The translations under genes and the position numbers were made by a program. Below the pieces are notes generated by a model. It was given only the letters and a program-made list of their open reading frames with translations, had not been told where the DNA came from and searched no databases. Positions 51,669 through 61,299 of a stretch of DNA of 64,000 nucleotides are shown one piece after another (positions within the stretch are counted from its first letter, which is position 1; each line of letters opens with the position of its first letter). This stretch comes from Candidatus Omnitrophota bacterium (GTDB lineage Bacteria; CAIJMQ01), in contig JAHJCU010000004.1 in NCBI GenBank assembly GCA_018812925.1, forward strand, positions 308,289 to 372,288, in the 5' to 3' direction.

Positions 51669-52697
51669 TCAACTTCGGGGGAAATATTTTTCTATAGCCG
51701 ACTGAATATAACCATCGTAGGCTATAACCAATTCAACTACAAAAGGGGTAAACTTACTTACATGCATCCCTATCAAAGAAACTTGAGGCTGGGAGATGGC
51801 AACTACGAGTATATCGTCTTTTTTCTCTACTGGAATGACGCCCAACTCACGCACCGTTTTTTCCGGGAGAATAGTAGCTATTTCTTGTGGTATATTTAAA
51901 CTTGACAGGTCTACCCAAGATAGGTGAAATTGGCTGGCTAAAGCGACACATATATCAGTGGGAGTTATATGCTTAAGGTCTACTAATATTTGCCCTAACT
52001 TTTTGTCTTTCTGTTCCTTTTGCTTGTTAAGGGCATCTTCCAATTGGTGAGAAGTAATATAACCCGCACCGAGAATAATTTCTCCCAAAGGTTTAATTTT
52101 TGTCTTTTCTATAAGTTTTTGTTCCGTTCTTCTTATTTCATCTTCAATTATATAAAACCCTTCTGATTGCTGGGCAATAGTTTCTTTCTGTCCTCCGTCT
52201 TTCTTTTCTCTTTCCATCCTTTGTTGTTTAAATGATTCATCCACTTCTTCCAGAGTAATGTTTTGTTGGTCTATTAATTTTTTACCCAACAATCTTTTGC
52301 AATTGACATCTTTAACCGCCGCAGCATTTATATAAATACGTTCGCTTTTATCCGCAGGATTTATAGGAACTAAAAAGAAACCCTTTTCTTTGGAATTATA
52401 TTTATTGGTAGAGCCGTCAATTATCTGTCCGTCTTTAAATGTCACTCTCAGCCTATATGGAAGAACGCCTGCATATGTTGACTGGTCTATGGTTTCTTTG
52501 TGCAGAATGTTTCCGTTGCTGTCTTTTTTCTTGAGGAAGATAATCTGTTTGATTAAAGCTGTCTTAATCGGGATGTTGTCTATTTTGCCTTTGTCGTTCT
52601 TGGATTGCAGATAAAACACGGGAAAGTTCATATTGAAACTGAATACTTCCCCTGATTTTTCTTCTCCTGATAAAAACTTAACTATAACGTAGTGCAT
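51669..52697 (-). CDS. MshEN (type II secretion ATPase N-terminal) domain protein
   Basis: A 342-residue soluble protein. Residues about 1-130 contain two copies of a beta-rich module (VIVKFLSGEEKSGEV and RVTFKDGQIIDGST). A helical linker follows, then about 205-320 form a GspE/PilB N-terminal domain: PLGEIILGAGYITSHQLEDAL and KKLGQILVDLKHITPTDIC, ending in the PVEKKDDILVVAISQP strand. The tandem LG-x-x-L motifs are those of MshEN c-di-GMP receptors, although the first Arg is Pro here. There is no ATPase domain. It is convergent with pgaD and could link c-di-GMP to the PNAG system; this is inferred from position. Confidence 0.8.
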   Translation of the reverse strand: MHYVIVKFLSGEEKSGEVFSFNMNFPVFYLQSKNDKGKIDNIPIKTALIKQIIFLKKKDSNGNILHKETIDQSTYAGVLPYRLRVTFKDGQIIDGSTNKYNSKEKGFFLVPINPADKSERIYINAAAVKDVNCKRLLGKKLIDQQNITLEEVDESFKQQRMEREKKDGGQKETIAQQSEGFYIIEDEIRRTEQKLIEKTKIKPLGEIILGAGYITSHQLEDALNKQKEQKDKKLGQILVDLKHITPTDICVALASQFHLSWVDLSSLNIPQEIATILPEKTVRELGVIPVEKKDDILVVAISQPQVSLIGMHVSKFTPFVVELVIAYDGYIQSAIEKYFPRS

Positions 52698-52951
52698 TTA
52701 ACTTGCCTCCTTCTGGTTTGGATAAGCAAGATTCAATTAGACGTCGCAAACATCACAGCCTAAACTTTCCCACTATCTGATATCTTAGCATAGATATATA
52801 TAAATGCAAAATGGAATTTTTCATAAAAATCTTAAATTAAAACGCCGAGCTTTGCTCTTTATTTTTTACCTTTATAAGTGTTAAAATTAACTGCAAAATA
52901 AAATTAGTTTGTATGGCATTATAATAACGGCTAAACTAGGAAATTTCTAAT

Positions 52952-53779
52952 ATGAATAATTTTAGGTTGGAATTTTTAAAAGTATCCGGAACTGGTAACG
53001 ATTTCATTATAGTTATAAATTTACAAGATGAATATAACTATGAATGGTCCAATCTGGCGAAAAATCTATGCAGACGTCACCTGTCTATAGGAGCAGATGG
53101 GCTTGTCGTGCTGGAAAATTCCCTCAAAGCAGATGCCAAAATGAGAATATTTAATTCTGACGGGAGCGAAGCAGAGATGTGCGGTAATGCAGCGCGCTGT
53201 TCTGCGCGGGTTCTTGTGCATAAAAAACTAATTATCCCAGGTGAAGTTAGTCTGGAAACACTCTCCGGAATTATCACGGCACAGGTAAAAGAGGATACAG
53301 TGAAAATAAAAATGACACCACCGCATAGTTTCAAAGAAGAGGTGCATATAAAAATTGATGGCACGGATTATATCGGAAGTTTTATTAATACAGGCGTCCC
53401 TCATGCTGTTTTTTTAACTGACGACATAAATAAAATAGACTTACTTGAAATTGCGCCTAAAATCAGAAATAACGAACAGTTTCAGCCGGAAGGAACAAAT
53501 GTCAACTTTGTGCAAATTTTAGATAATAATTCAATATCCATCCGCACATATGAAAGAGGAGTGGAAGACGAAACCTATGCATGCGGCACAGGCGTCGTTG
53601 CTTCGAGTATCGTAAATTTTTTAAAAGGCAATTTAAAAACAAATAAAATAAAAGTACTTGCAAAAGGCGGAGAATTAACTGTTGCAATAGAAGGAACTCC
53701 TGACAAAATAGAAAATATTTACCTTGAGAGTCCCGTTGAAATAATTTATTCGGCAAAGATTTACCCCGTTAGAGATTAG
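52952..53779 (+). CDS. dapF: Diaminopimelate epimerase
   Basis: A 275-residue cofactor-independent epimerase converting LL- to meso-diaminopimelate for peptidoglycan and lysine. The two active-site cysteines lie in DGSEAEMCGNAARC and YACGTGVVAS. The C-terminal AKIYPVRD and the TAG stop are encoded by a family A repeat arm (53764-53779), so the native end has been replaced. It is paired with dapL, as expected for the LL-DAP aminotransferase route. Confidence 0.95.
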   Translation: MNNFRLEFLKVSGTGNDFIIVINLQDEYNYEWSNLAKNLCRRHLSIGADGLVVLENSLKADAKMRIFNSDGSEAEMCGNAARCSARVLVHKKLIIPGEVSLETLSGIITAQVKEDTVKIKMTPPHSFKEEVHIKIDGTDYIGSFINTGVPHAVFLTDDINKIDLLEIAPKIRNNEQFQPEGTNVNFVQILDNNSISIRTYERGVEDETYACGTGVVASSIVNFLKGNLKTNKIKVLAKGGELTVAIEGTPDKIENIYLESPVEIIYSAKIYPVRD

Positions 53780-53920
53780 TTCAACAGGAAAAGTTTAAGA
53801 TTTTATCAAAGTTTTGAAGATAAAAACAGAAAAAGAGAACCTTATGAGCGTAACAGAAATGTCAAAAGACATTTCTTACCCGCCTGCCAAAACAAAGTGG
53901 CGGGCAGGTCTCTAACGGGG
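53764..53920. repeat. Family A element spanning the dapF stop to upstream of dapL
   Basis: CCCCGTTAGAGA (53764-53775) and TCTCTAACGGGG (53909-53920) are perfect 12-nt inverted arms. A family C palindrome (53879-53908) is nested inside, next to the right arm. The arms match those in ogg (23027-23097). The dapF stop TAG (53777-53779) sits beside the left arm. Confidence 0.85.
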
Positions 53921-53938
53921 TTTAGGAGAAGAAATAAA

Positions 53939-55111
53939 ATGATTGATGTTTCAAAAAAATTAAAAGCACTCGTTGAATACCCTTTTGCAGAACTTGACAG
54001 AAAAAAAGCAGAAGTTTTGAAAAAAGGTGGTGATGTTATATCCCTTGGAATTGGCGACCCCGATTTACCACCGTTTCCAAGTGTAATAGAAAAACTAAAA
54101 GAATCAACATCAACACTCAATGTAAATAAATACCCTTCATATAAAGGCAGCGAAGAATTACGCTACGCTGTTGCAAAATGGTATAAAGACAGATTCGGTG
54201 TAAAACTTGACCATGAAACAGAAGCTCTAATTCTAATAGGCGCAAAAGAAGGCATAGGACATATACCATTGGCTTTTGTTGACCAAGGGGACACTGTATT
54301 AGTACCGGACCCCGGATATCCGGTATATAAAGCGGGCACTATTCTGGCTGGTGGTTCACCTTTAACTATGCCATTGCACGCAGATAATAACTTTCTTCCC
54401 GACCTAAAAAACATTGAAAAAAAATATGGTTCTTCTCTCATAAATTGCAAAATGATGTTCATAAATTATCCCAACAACCCAACCAGCGCCATAGCTGATG
54501 AAAACTTCTTCAAAGAAGTCGTAGATTTTGCCGAGCGACACAATATAATTATCTGCCACGATGCAACTTATTCGGAAATTACCTATGATAACTACAAAGC
54601 ACAAAGCTTTCTGGAAACAGAAGGAGCCAAAAATGTCGGGGTAGAATTCCATTCGCTTTCAAAATCCTGCAATATGACAGGTTGGAGAATTGGATTTGTA
54701 GTGGGCAATAGAGAAGTAATTGCAGGATTGGGGAAAGTAAAAACAAACCTGGATTCAGGTGCGCCAAACCATATGCAGATTGCAGGGATAGAAGCGATAA
54801 ATACAATGCAGGAAAATTTGGGAAGGATTCTTCCAGTATATAAAGAGAGAAGAGACCTATTAGTGAAAGCAATGCAGGAAGCAGGCATCAATATGCAGTC
54901 TCCAAAAGCGACATTCTACCTGTGGATTCCTGTCCCCGCTGGCATGAAGTCTGTAGACTTCTGCGGGAAAGTACTTGAAGAATGCGGCGTTCTGGTAACG
55001 CCCGGCACAGGTTTTGGAGTCGAAGGTGAAGGTTATTTCAGGATAAGCTTAACCACGTCCACCGAACAAATAGAAGAAGCATATAAAAGAATTAAAAATT
55101 TGAAATTGTAA
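53939..55111 (+). CDS. dapL: LL-diaminopimelate aminotransferase
   Basis: A protein of about 390 residues in the class I/II aminotransferase fold. The PLP lysine lies in SLSKSCNMTGWRIGF. The opening KKLKALVEYPFAELDRKKAEV and ISLGIGDPDLPPF are typical of DapL rather than of general aspartate transaminases. It converts tetrahydrodipicolinate to LL-DAP in one step. ATG 53939 with AGGAGAAG just upstream (about 53923-53930) is preferred; an earlier in-frame start lies in the repeat. dapF precedes it. Confidence 0.93.
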   Translation: MIDVSKKLKALVEYPFAELDRKKAEVLKKGGDVISLGIGDPDLPPFPSVIEKLKESTSTLNVNKYPSYKGSEELRYAVAKWYKDRFGVKLDHETEALILIGAKEGIGHIPLAFVDQGDTVLVPDPGYPVYKAGTILAGGSPLTMPLHADNNFLPDLKNIEKKYGSSLINCKMMFINYPNNPTSAIADENFFKEVVDFAERHNIIICHDATYSEITYDNYKAQSFLETEGAKNVGVEFHSLSKSCNMTGWRIGFVVGNREVIAGLGKVKTNLDSGAPNHMQIAGIEAINTMQENLGRILPVYKERRDLLVKAMQEAGINMQSPKATFYLWIPVPAGMKSVDFCGKVLEECGVLVTPGTGFGVEGEGYFRISLTTSTEQIEEAYKRIKNLKL

Positions 55112-55180
55112 AATTGTCGGATTTTAAAAATTTTCTCCACTTTTAAAAAATTTAACTTATTTTTTGCATAATTTTTGTGC

Positions 55181-55245
55181 TATAATTTTGCTTGTTAGTT
55201 TATGGGATTTAACCACGACGCCGTGGAAAGCGCCGTGGTTTTTTT
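55181..55245 (+). terminator. Leader with terminator-type hairpin ahead of gdhA (possible attenuator)
   Basis: AACCACGACG (55211-55220) pairs with CGCCGTGGTT (55231-55240) with one mismatch, followed by a T-run to 55245. A consensus TATAAT at 55181-55186 lies only about 25 nt upstream. If that box is active the hairpin would be in the gdhA leader. A competing smaller stem (CCACG/CGTGG, 55213-55226) overlaps it. It may otherwise be the dapL terminator. Confidence 0.7.
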
Positions 55246-55333
55246 ATTTTGTAATATTAGAAAAAATGGTAAAATCCACAAAGGAGTGATAACGACAAAG
55301 GCGTCCAACAAGTCAAGTAAGGAGGTTAGTAAT

Positions 55334-56671
55334 ATGTCGAAACAAATTGAATCCTTCATGGAGAAGGTTGTCAAAAAAAATCCTGGGGAAACTGAATTTC
55401 ACCAGGCGGTAAAAGAGGTTGCTGAATCTGTAATACCGTTTATTGAAAAGAACCCAAAATATAAAAAAGCTAAGATATTAGAAAGAATAGCAGAACCTGA
55501 GAGGGTAATCATGTTCCGCGTTCCTTGGCTTGATGATAAGGGTGAAGTCCAGATTAATCGCGGGTTCCGTATTGAAATGAATAGCGCTATAGGCCCTTAC
55601 AAAGGAGGTCTGCGTTTGCATCCCACTGTCTACCTAGGACTTCTAAAGTTCTTAGCGTTTGAACAGGTTTTCAAAAACAGCCTGACAACTCTTCCTATGG
55701 GTGGAGGAAAAGGCGGTTCAGATTTTGATCCTAAAGGGAAATCAGACAACGAGGTAATGAAATTCTGTCAGAGCTTCATGACAGAACTATGCAGACATAT
55801 CGGCCCTAATACAGACGTGCCCGCAGGAGATATCGGTGTAGGCGGACGCGAAATAGGTTATATGTTCGGCCAATATAAACGCATACGCAATGAATTTACC
55901 GGCATCCTGACAGGTAAAGGGCTCAACTGGGGCGGTAGCTTAATCAGACCTGAAGCCACAGGTTATGGTTGTGTTTATTTTGTGGAAGCAATGTTAAAGC
56001 ACAAAGGAGATACATTAAAAGGAAAAACTTGCGCAGTATCAGGTTCCGGTAATGTTGCACAATATACAGTAGAGAAAGTAAACCAGTTGGGAGGAAAATG
56101 TGTTACCCTTTCCGACTCAAACGGTACAATTTACGACCCTAAAGGCATAGACGAGAAAAAATTAGCATATGTCATGGAACTTAAAAATGTAAAACGCGGT
56201 CGTATCAAAGAATATGCTAAAAAATACGGATGCAAATATATGGAAGGCAAACGTCCTTGGGGCGTAAAATGCGATGTTGCTTTCCCATCTGCAACACAAA
56301 ATGAAATAAGCAAATCAGATGCACAAGAGCTGGTTAAAAACGGTTGTATGGCTGTGGGAGAAGGCGCAAACATGCCTACAACACCTGAAGCTATAACAGT
56401 CTTTCAGAATGCTAAAATTCTATACGGTCCCGGCAAAGCAGCTAACGCCGGCGGAGTTGCTGTATCGGGGCTGGAAATGTCACAGAACAGCCAAAGGCTT
56501 TCTTGGGAAAGAGCAGACGTTGACAAAAAACTTCAAGGAATCATGATTGCGATACATCGGACATGCGTTAAGTATGGCAAAGAAGGTAAACATGTTGACT
56601 ATGTAAAAGGCGCTAACATCGGCGGATTTGTAAAAGTTGCCGATGCAATGTTAGACCAGGGATTAGTATAA
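55334..56671 (+). CDS. gdhA: NADP-type glutamate dehydrogenase
   Basis: A 445-residue enzyme aminating 2-oxoglutarate. The core motifs are GPYKGGLRLHP, LPMGGGKGGSDFDPKGKSD with the catalytic Lys, DVPAGDIGVGGREIGYM, and GSGNVAQY for NADP. Length and sequence fit the hexameric bacterial GdhA. The ATG at 55334 follows AAGGAGG (about 55319-55325). The frame is open back to 55202 but that part lies in a hairpin region and is not homologous to the family. A terminator follows. Confidence 0.96.
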   Translation: MSKQIESFMEKVVKKNPGETEFHQAVKEVAESVIPFIEKNPKYKKAKILERIAEPERVIMFRVPWLDDKGEVQINRGFRIEMNSAIGPYKGGLRLHPTVYLGLLKFLAFEQVFKNSLTTLPMGGGKGGSDFDPKGKSDNEVMKFCQSFMTELCRHIGPNTDVPAGDIGVGGREIGYMFGQYKRIRNEFTGILTGKGLNWGGSLIRPEATGYGCVYFVEAMLKHKGDTLKGKTCAVSGSGNVAQYTVEKVNQLGGKCVTLSDSNGTIYDPKGIDEKKLAYVMELKNVKRGRIKEYAKKYGCKYMEGKRPWGVKCDVAFPSATQNEISKSDAQELVKNGCMAVGEGANMPTTPEAITVFQNAKILYGPGKAANAGGVAVSGLEMSQNSQRLSWERADVDKKLQGIMIAIHRTCVKYGKEGKHVDYVKGANIGGFVKVADAMLDQGLV

Positions 56672-56695
56672 AACGAAAAGTAAAAAGTTATCATC

Positions 56696-56745
56696 AAAGC
56701 GCCCTTTTTAGCAAGCTTTATTACTGAAGAGGGCGCTTTTTCTAA
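56696..56745 (+). terminator. Rho-independent terminator after gdhA
   Basis: AAAGCGCCCTTTTT and GAGGGCGCTTTTTCT form a G/C-rich stem with a 20-nt loop and a T-run. Confidence 0.85.
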
Positions 56746-56767
56746 AATTACAAAGATTATAAAAATT

Positions 56768-57859
56768 GTGGCAATAAAATCTAAAAAGGCAATCATTGCT
56801 CTTGAAGACGGGAAGGTATGGGAAGGATTACATTTCGGCGCAAAAGGTGAAAGCTATGGTGAAATAGTTTTCAATACCAGCATGGCCGGCTATCAGGAAA
56901 TACTTACCGACCCTTCCTACAAGGGACAGATTGTTGCCATGACTTATCCCCTCATCGGAAATTACGGAATAAACAGCGAAGATGTGGAATCTAGAAAACC
57001 CTTCTTAGCAGGTTTCATAGTAAAAGAATGCAGTCAAATCTCAAGCAATTGGCGCTCGCAAAAAAGTCTGGATGAATATCTTAAAGAAAATAATATTATA
57101 GGCATAGAAGGCATAGATACGCGCGCTCTTACAAAACATATAAGATTGCAGGGAGCAATGAAAGCGGTAATCTCTACAAAAGATTTAGACAACAACTCAT
57201 TAATCAAAAAAGTAAAAGCATCTGAGGGATTGATAGGCAAAGATTTAGTCAAAGAGGTCACCTGTAAAAAATTACAAACTTGGAACAATCAAGGTAAATA
57301 TAAAGTTGTCGTGCTGGATTGCGGAGTTAAATTTAATATCTTAAGAGAATTAGCCAATAACAACTGTAAAGTGATTTTCGTGCCGGCTAAAACCGATGCA
57401 AAAACCATATTGGGTTTGAAACCTGACGGGCTACTGCTTTCAAACGGTCCGGGCGACCCGGAAGGTGTTCCCTATGTTGTGGAAACCGTAAAAGAATTAT
57501 TAGACAAGTTACCAATTTTCGGCATATGTTTCGGGCAACAAATGTTGGGGTTGGCTTTGGGCGGAAAAACATATAAATTAAAATTCGGACATCACGGAGC
57601 AAACCATCCCGTCAAAGATTTAAAAACAGGCAAGATTTACATAACCGCGCAGAATCACGGATTCTGTGTTGATATTAATTCTTTAAACAAAGAAGATATC
57701 GAAATAACACATGTAAACTTGAATGATAATACGTTAGAAGGAATTAAACATAAAAAATTGCCCGTTTTTTCCGTGCAATTTCATCCTGAGGCAGGACCCG
57801 GTCCAAACGACGCAAAATACCTGTTCGGGAAATTTGTAAAAATGATGAAAAACAGTTGA
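56768..57859 (+). CDS. carA: Carbamoyl-phosphate synthase small subunit
   Basis: A 363-residue glutaminase subunit. The N-terminal domain has EDGKVWEGLHFGA and FNTSMAGYQEILTDPSY. The class I amidotransferase domain has SNGPGDP, nucleophile GICFGQQML and the His/Glu pair in QFHPEAGPGP. The start is a GTG at 56768 without a visible Shine-Dalgarno. It supplies ammonia to CarB for pyrimidines and arginine. A hairpin repeat separates it from carB. Confidence 0.95.
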   Translation: MAIKSKKAIIALEDGKVWEGLHFGAKGESYGEIVFNTSMAGYQEILTDPSYKGQIVAMTYPLIGNYGINSEDVESRKPFLAGFIVKECSQISSNWRSQKSLDEYLKENNIIGIEGIDTRALTKHIRLQGAMKAVISTKDLDNNSLIKKVKASEGLIGKDLVKEVTCKKLQTWNNQGKYKVVVLDCGVKFNILRELANNNCKVIFVPAKTDAKTILGLKPDGLLLSNGPGDPEGVPYVVETVKELLDKLPIFGICFGQQMLGLALGGKTYKLKFGHHGANHPVKDLKTGKIYITAQNHGFCVDINSLNKEDIEITHVNLNDNTLEGIKHKKLPVFSVQFHPEAGPGPNDAKYLFGKFVKMMKNS

Positions 57860-57862
57860 TAG

Positions 57863-57932
57863 TCTATGGTTGATAGTTTATAGCAAAAAGTCACTGTGCG
57901 CCATAAACCATACACTACAAACTATAAACCAA
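57863..57932. repeat. Hairpin repeat between carA and carB
   Basis: TATGGTTGATAGTTTATAG pairs with CATAAACCATACACTACAAACTATAAACC-type words across a short loop. Similar words with CCATACACTATAG lie before tRNA-Gly (about 33650-33710). Confidence 0.7.
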
Positions 57933-57939
57933 GTTAAAC

Positions 57940-59661
57940 ATGCCCAAAAGAACGGATATAAAAAAGATATTAATAATCGGTGCAGGTCCTATCGTAATCG
58001 GACAGGCATGCGAATTTGATTATTCGGGAACACAGGCATGTAAAGTTCTCAAAGCCGAAGGATTTCATGTTATCCTGCTAAACAGCAATCCTGCAACGAT
58101 TATGACAGACCCAATAATGGCTGACAAAACATACATCGAGCCAATTACTCCCGAAATAGTTCAAAGAATTATTGAAAAAGAAAGACCTGACGCCATCCTA
58201 CCTACACTCGGCGGACAAACTGCGCTAAATGTTACCGTGCAAGTTGCAGAAATGGGAATATTCGATAAATACAATGTGGAAGTCATAGGCGCAAATATAC
58301 AAGCTATCAAAAAATCCGAAAACAGAGAACTATTCAAAAAGGCAATGCATAAAATAGGATTAGATTTACCCCGAAGCGATAAAGCTCATAACCTAAAAGA
58401 AGCTCTTGAAGTGGCCGAAAAAATCGGATTTCCCGTAATTATCAGGCCCAGTTTTACGCTGGGCGGAACAGGCGGAGCAGTCGCATACAACATAGAAGAA
58501 TTCAAACGGTTAGCTAAGACAGGTCTTGAATCGAGTATGATTAGCCAAATATTAATTGAAGAATCCGTCATCGGATGGAAAGAATTCGAATTGGAAGTTA
58601 TGCGGGACGTAAAAGACAATGTTGTTATTATATGTTCCATAGAAAATTTTGACCCTATGGGTGTTCATACGGGCGATTCGATTACAGTTGCTCCCATACA
58701 AACCTTAACCGACAAAGAATATCAAAAAATGCGTGATGCCTCAATTGCATGCATCAGAGAAATAGGCGTAGAAACGGGCGGCTCCAATATTCAATTCGCG
58801 GTTAATCCCGATAACGGACGAATGGTAGTTATTGAAATGAATCCGAGAGTATCAAGAAGTTCCGCATTAGCTTCCAAGGCAACGGGTTTTCCAATTGCAA
58901 AGATAGCCGCAAAACTTGCCGTTGGATATACGTTGGACGAAATCCCCAATGACATCACAAAAGAAACTCCGGCGTGTTTTGAACCGACTATAGATTATTG
59001 CGTAGTAAAAATTCCGCGCTTCACATTCGAAAAATTCCCTGATGCGGACTCTACTCTAACCGTATCTATGAAATCCGTAGGCGAAGCAATGGCAATCGGC
59101 AGAACATTCAAAGAAGCGCTGCAAAAAGGATTAAGGTCTTTGGAAATAGGAGTAGACGGTCTTACGGATTTAAAATCCGAAGTCTCTGAAAGTAAACTTG
59201 CCGAAAAGTTAAGGACTCCAAACGCCGAGAGAATTTTTTATATAAAATACGCTATTAAAAATGGCATGGATATCAACGATATTTATAAACATACTCAAAT
59301 TGACAGATGGTTTTTACATAACATCCAAGAAATTGTAGAATTGGAAAAACAGATAACAGATTTCAGTCAACAGATGTCGGATAACAGATGCCAGAAAACA
59401 GAGAATAAAAGACAAAAGAATCTGCCATCTGACGTCTGTCCTCTGTCTTCTGAGCTTTTATTAAAAGCTAAACAGTTCGGGTTCAGTGATAAACAGCTTG
59501 CAAGAATACTGAAAACAGAAGAAGAAGTTATTAGAAAGTTGCGCAATAAATTGAACATTAAAGCCGTATATAAACTGGTTGATACCTGCGGAGCAGAATT
59601 CGAAGCTTACACCCCGTATTACTATTCTACCTATGAAAAAGAAAATGAAAGCTGTAACTAA
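57940..59661 (+). CDS. carB: Carbamoyl-phosphate synthase large subunit, N-terminal half only
   Basis: A 573-residue protein, about half of a standard CarB (near 1070). It contains the first ATP-grasp unit ([17 protein letters not shown], then [12 protein letters not shown] and [18 protein letters not shown]) and the oligomerisation domain. It ends at [14 protein letters not shown], exactly where the second synthetase unit normally begins. guaA follows at once and no second half is present. Split carB genes are known (for example in Aquifex and methanogens), so a partner may lie elsewhere. Residues about 477-505 are a repeat-derived insert (59370-59454). Confidence 0.9.
   Translation: MPKRTDIKKILIIGAGPIVIGQACEFDYSGTQACKVLKAEGFHVILLNSNPATIMTDPIMADKTYIEPITPEIVQRIIEKERPDAILPTLGGQTALNVTVQVAEMGIFDKYNVEVIGANIQAIKKSENRELFKKAMHKIGLDLPRSDKAHNLKEALEVAEKIGFPVIIRPSFTLGGTGGAVAYNIEEFKRLAKTGLESSMISQILIEESVIGWKEFELEVMRDVKDNVVIICSIENFDPMGVHTGDSITVAPIQTLTDKEYQKMRDASIACIREIGVETGGSNIQFAVNPDNGRMVVIEMNPRVSRSSALASKATGFPIAKIAAKLAVGYTLDEIPNDITKETPACFEPTIDYCVVKIPRFTFEKFPDADSTLTVSMKSVGEAMAIGRTFKEALQKGLRSLEIGVDGLTDLKSEVSESKLAEKLRTPNAERIFYIKYAIKNGMDINDIYKHTQIDRWFLHNIQEIVELEKQITDFSQQMSDNRCQKTENKRQKNLPSDVCPLSSELLLKAKQFGFSDKQLARILKTEEEVIRKLRNKLNIKAVYKLVDTCGAEFEAYTPYYYSTYEKENESCN
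59370..59454. repeat. CAGA/TCTG hairpin repeat inside carB
   Basis: AACAGATGTCGGATAACAG-type words pair with GACGTCTGTCCTCTGTCTTC-type words downstream. The frame stays open and encodes about 30 polar residues ([12 protein letters not shown] and flanks) not found in CarB. It is the same family as the intergenic copy at 22698-22757. Confidence 0.8.
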
Positions 59662-61195
59662 GGAATACGTTGCAATTCTGGATTTTGGTTCGCAATACAC
59701 GCAATTAATCGCTCGAAGAGTAAGGGAATGTAAAATCTATTCCGAAATTTTCCCGTATAACGTCTCCCTTAAAAAAATTATCGCGGACAAACCCAAAGCT
59801 ATCATTCTATCCGGCGGGCCGGCAACAGTTACCTCAAGCAAGAGTCCGACTATATCAAAGCAGATATTCGAACTTGGGATTCCCGTATTAGGCATATGCT
59901 ACGGCATGCAGCTTATGGCAAAATTATTTGACGGTAAAGTGAAGCGTTCTCCAAACTGCGAATATGGAAATGCAAAATTAAACATAGCAAAGTCCGACAA
60001 AATCTTTAGCGGACTTAGCAAAAGCTTCACCGTCTGGATGAGCCACGGTTACCATGTGTTAAAAATGCCCAAAGGATTTGAAAAAATAGCCCACACGACA
60101 AATTCTCCGATAGCGGCAATCAGACACAAGGAGCAAAAATTATACGGCGTCCAGTTTCATCCTGAGGTAGTCCATACTCCTCAAGGTTTAAAAATAATAG
60201 ATAATTTCTTAAAGAAAATATGCGGATGTTCTGCCAGCTGGACAATAAGTTCATTTATTAAAAATTCCATAAAAGATATAAGAGAAGAAGTGGGAAACGA
60301 CCGCGTTATTTGCGCTTTAAGCGGCGGAGTAGATTCTTTCGTATTGGCAATTCTTCTGCATAAAGCAATAGGGAAGAGGCTTTCATGTGTTTTTGTTGAT
60401 AACGGCTTATTACGAAAAAATGAAGCGCAACAAATTGTTAAAAAATTTAAACAGCAGTATAAACTAAATCTAATTCATGTCGATGCAAGTAAAAAATTTA
60501 TAAAAGAATTAAAAGGTGTCATTGATCCTGAGAAAAAACGGCGTATTATCGGTAAGGAATTCATAAAAGTATTTGAAGCCGAGGCAAAAAAATCAGGTAA
60601 AATAAAATTTTTGGCGCAAGGAACTCTTTATCCCGATGTAATAGAATCCCACTCCGCATTTGGAGGACCTTCTGCCACAATAAAATCACATCATAATGTC
60701 GGCGGATTGCCCAAGAAAATGAACTTTAAACTTATTGAACCGTTTAGAGCCCTGTTCAAAGACGAAGTAAGAAAAGTCGGGGAAGAGCTAAAACTTCCAG
60801 AAAGCATAATATGGAGGCAACCTTTTCCCGGGCCCGGGTTGGCGGTAAGAATAATAGGAGAAGTAACTCCAGAGCGTCTTAAAATTTTAAGGGAAGCCGA
60901 TGCGCGAATACAGGAAGAGATTAAGAAAGAAGGTCTTTACAAGAAAATTTGGCAATCTTTCGGAGTTCTTCTCCCAGTCAAAACCGTCGGAGTTATGGGT
61001 GACGAGCGAACTTATGAAAATGTTATTACCATAAGAGCAGTTACAAGCCAAGATGGTATGACTGCAGATTGGGTACAATTGCCGTATGAACTTTTGGGCA
61101 GAATTTCTAATAGAATAATTAATGAAGTTAAAGGTGTAAACAGAGTGGTTTATGATATTTCAAGTAAACCGCCGGCAACAATTGAGTGGGAATAG
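59633..61195 (+). CDS. guaA: GMP synthase (glutamine-hydrolysing)
   Basis: About 520 residues. The glutaminase domain has C89 in GICYGMQLM and the His/Glu pair in [12 protein letters not shown]. The PP-loop synthetase has [12 protein letters not shown], and the C-terminal dimerisation domain ends in [11 protein letters not shown]. It converts XMP to GMP. I take ATG 59633 (or 59645), which overlaps the end of carB by 17-29 nt. The frame is open upstream, but that part is out-of-frame carB. Confidence 0.96.
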   Translation: MKKKMKAVTKEYVAILDFGSQYTQLIARRVRECKIYSEIFPYNVSLKKIIADKPKAIILSGGPATVTSSKSPTISKQIFELGIPVLGICYGMQLMAKLFDGKVKRSPNCEYGNAKLNIAKSDKIFSGLSKSFTVWMSHGYHVLKMPKGFEKIAHTTNSPIAAIRHKEQKLYGVQFHPEVVHTPQGLKIIDNFLKKICGCSASWTISSFIKNSIKDIREEVGNDRVICALSGGVDSFVLAILLHKAIGKRLSCVFVDNGLLRKNEAQQIVKKFKQQYKLNLIHVDASKKFIKELKGVIDPEKKRRIIGKEFIKVFEAEAKKSGKIKFLAQGTLYPDVIESHSAFGGPSATIKSHHNVGGLPKKMNFKLIEPFRALFKDEVRKVGEELKLPESIIWRQPFPGPGLAVRIIGEVTPERLKILREADARIQEEIKKEGLYKKIWQSFGVLLPVKTVGVMGDERTYENVITIRAVTSQDGMTADWVQLPYELLGRISNRIINEVKGVNRVVYDISSKPPATIEWE

Positions 61196-61199
61196 ACAA

Positions 61200-61290
61200 A
61201 GCTGTAAGCTTTAAGCTATAAGTTGTAAGTAAAAAATAAAAGCAGTTAAAGTAGTTGACTTAAAGCTTAAGGCTTAGAGCTTATAGCTAT
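61200..61290. repeat. TAAGCT-word hairpin between guaA and hisH
   Basis: GTAAGCTTTAAGCTATAAG-type words are followed, after an AT-rich loop, by ACTTAAAGCTTAAGGCTTAG and AGCTTATAGC words that are roughly complementary. Relatives flank the four-helix gene downstream (62766-62842 and 63208-63292). Confidence 0.75.
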
Positions 61291-61299
61291 GGTGAAAAA

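Noticed and set aside
53897-53938. Upstream extension of dapL by 14 codons
   Set aside because: It lies in repeat sequence, and a Shine-Dalgarno supports ATG 53939.
55202-55333. Upstream extension of gdhA by 44 codons
   Set aside because: It would begin inside a terminator-type hairpin; AAGGAGG supports 55334.
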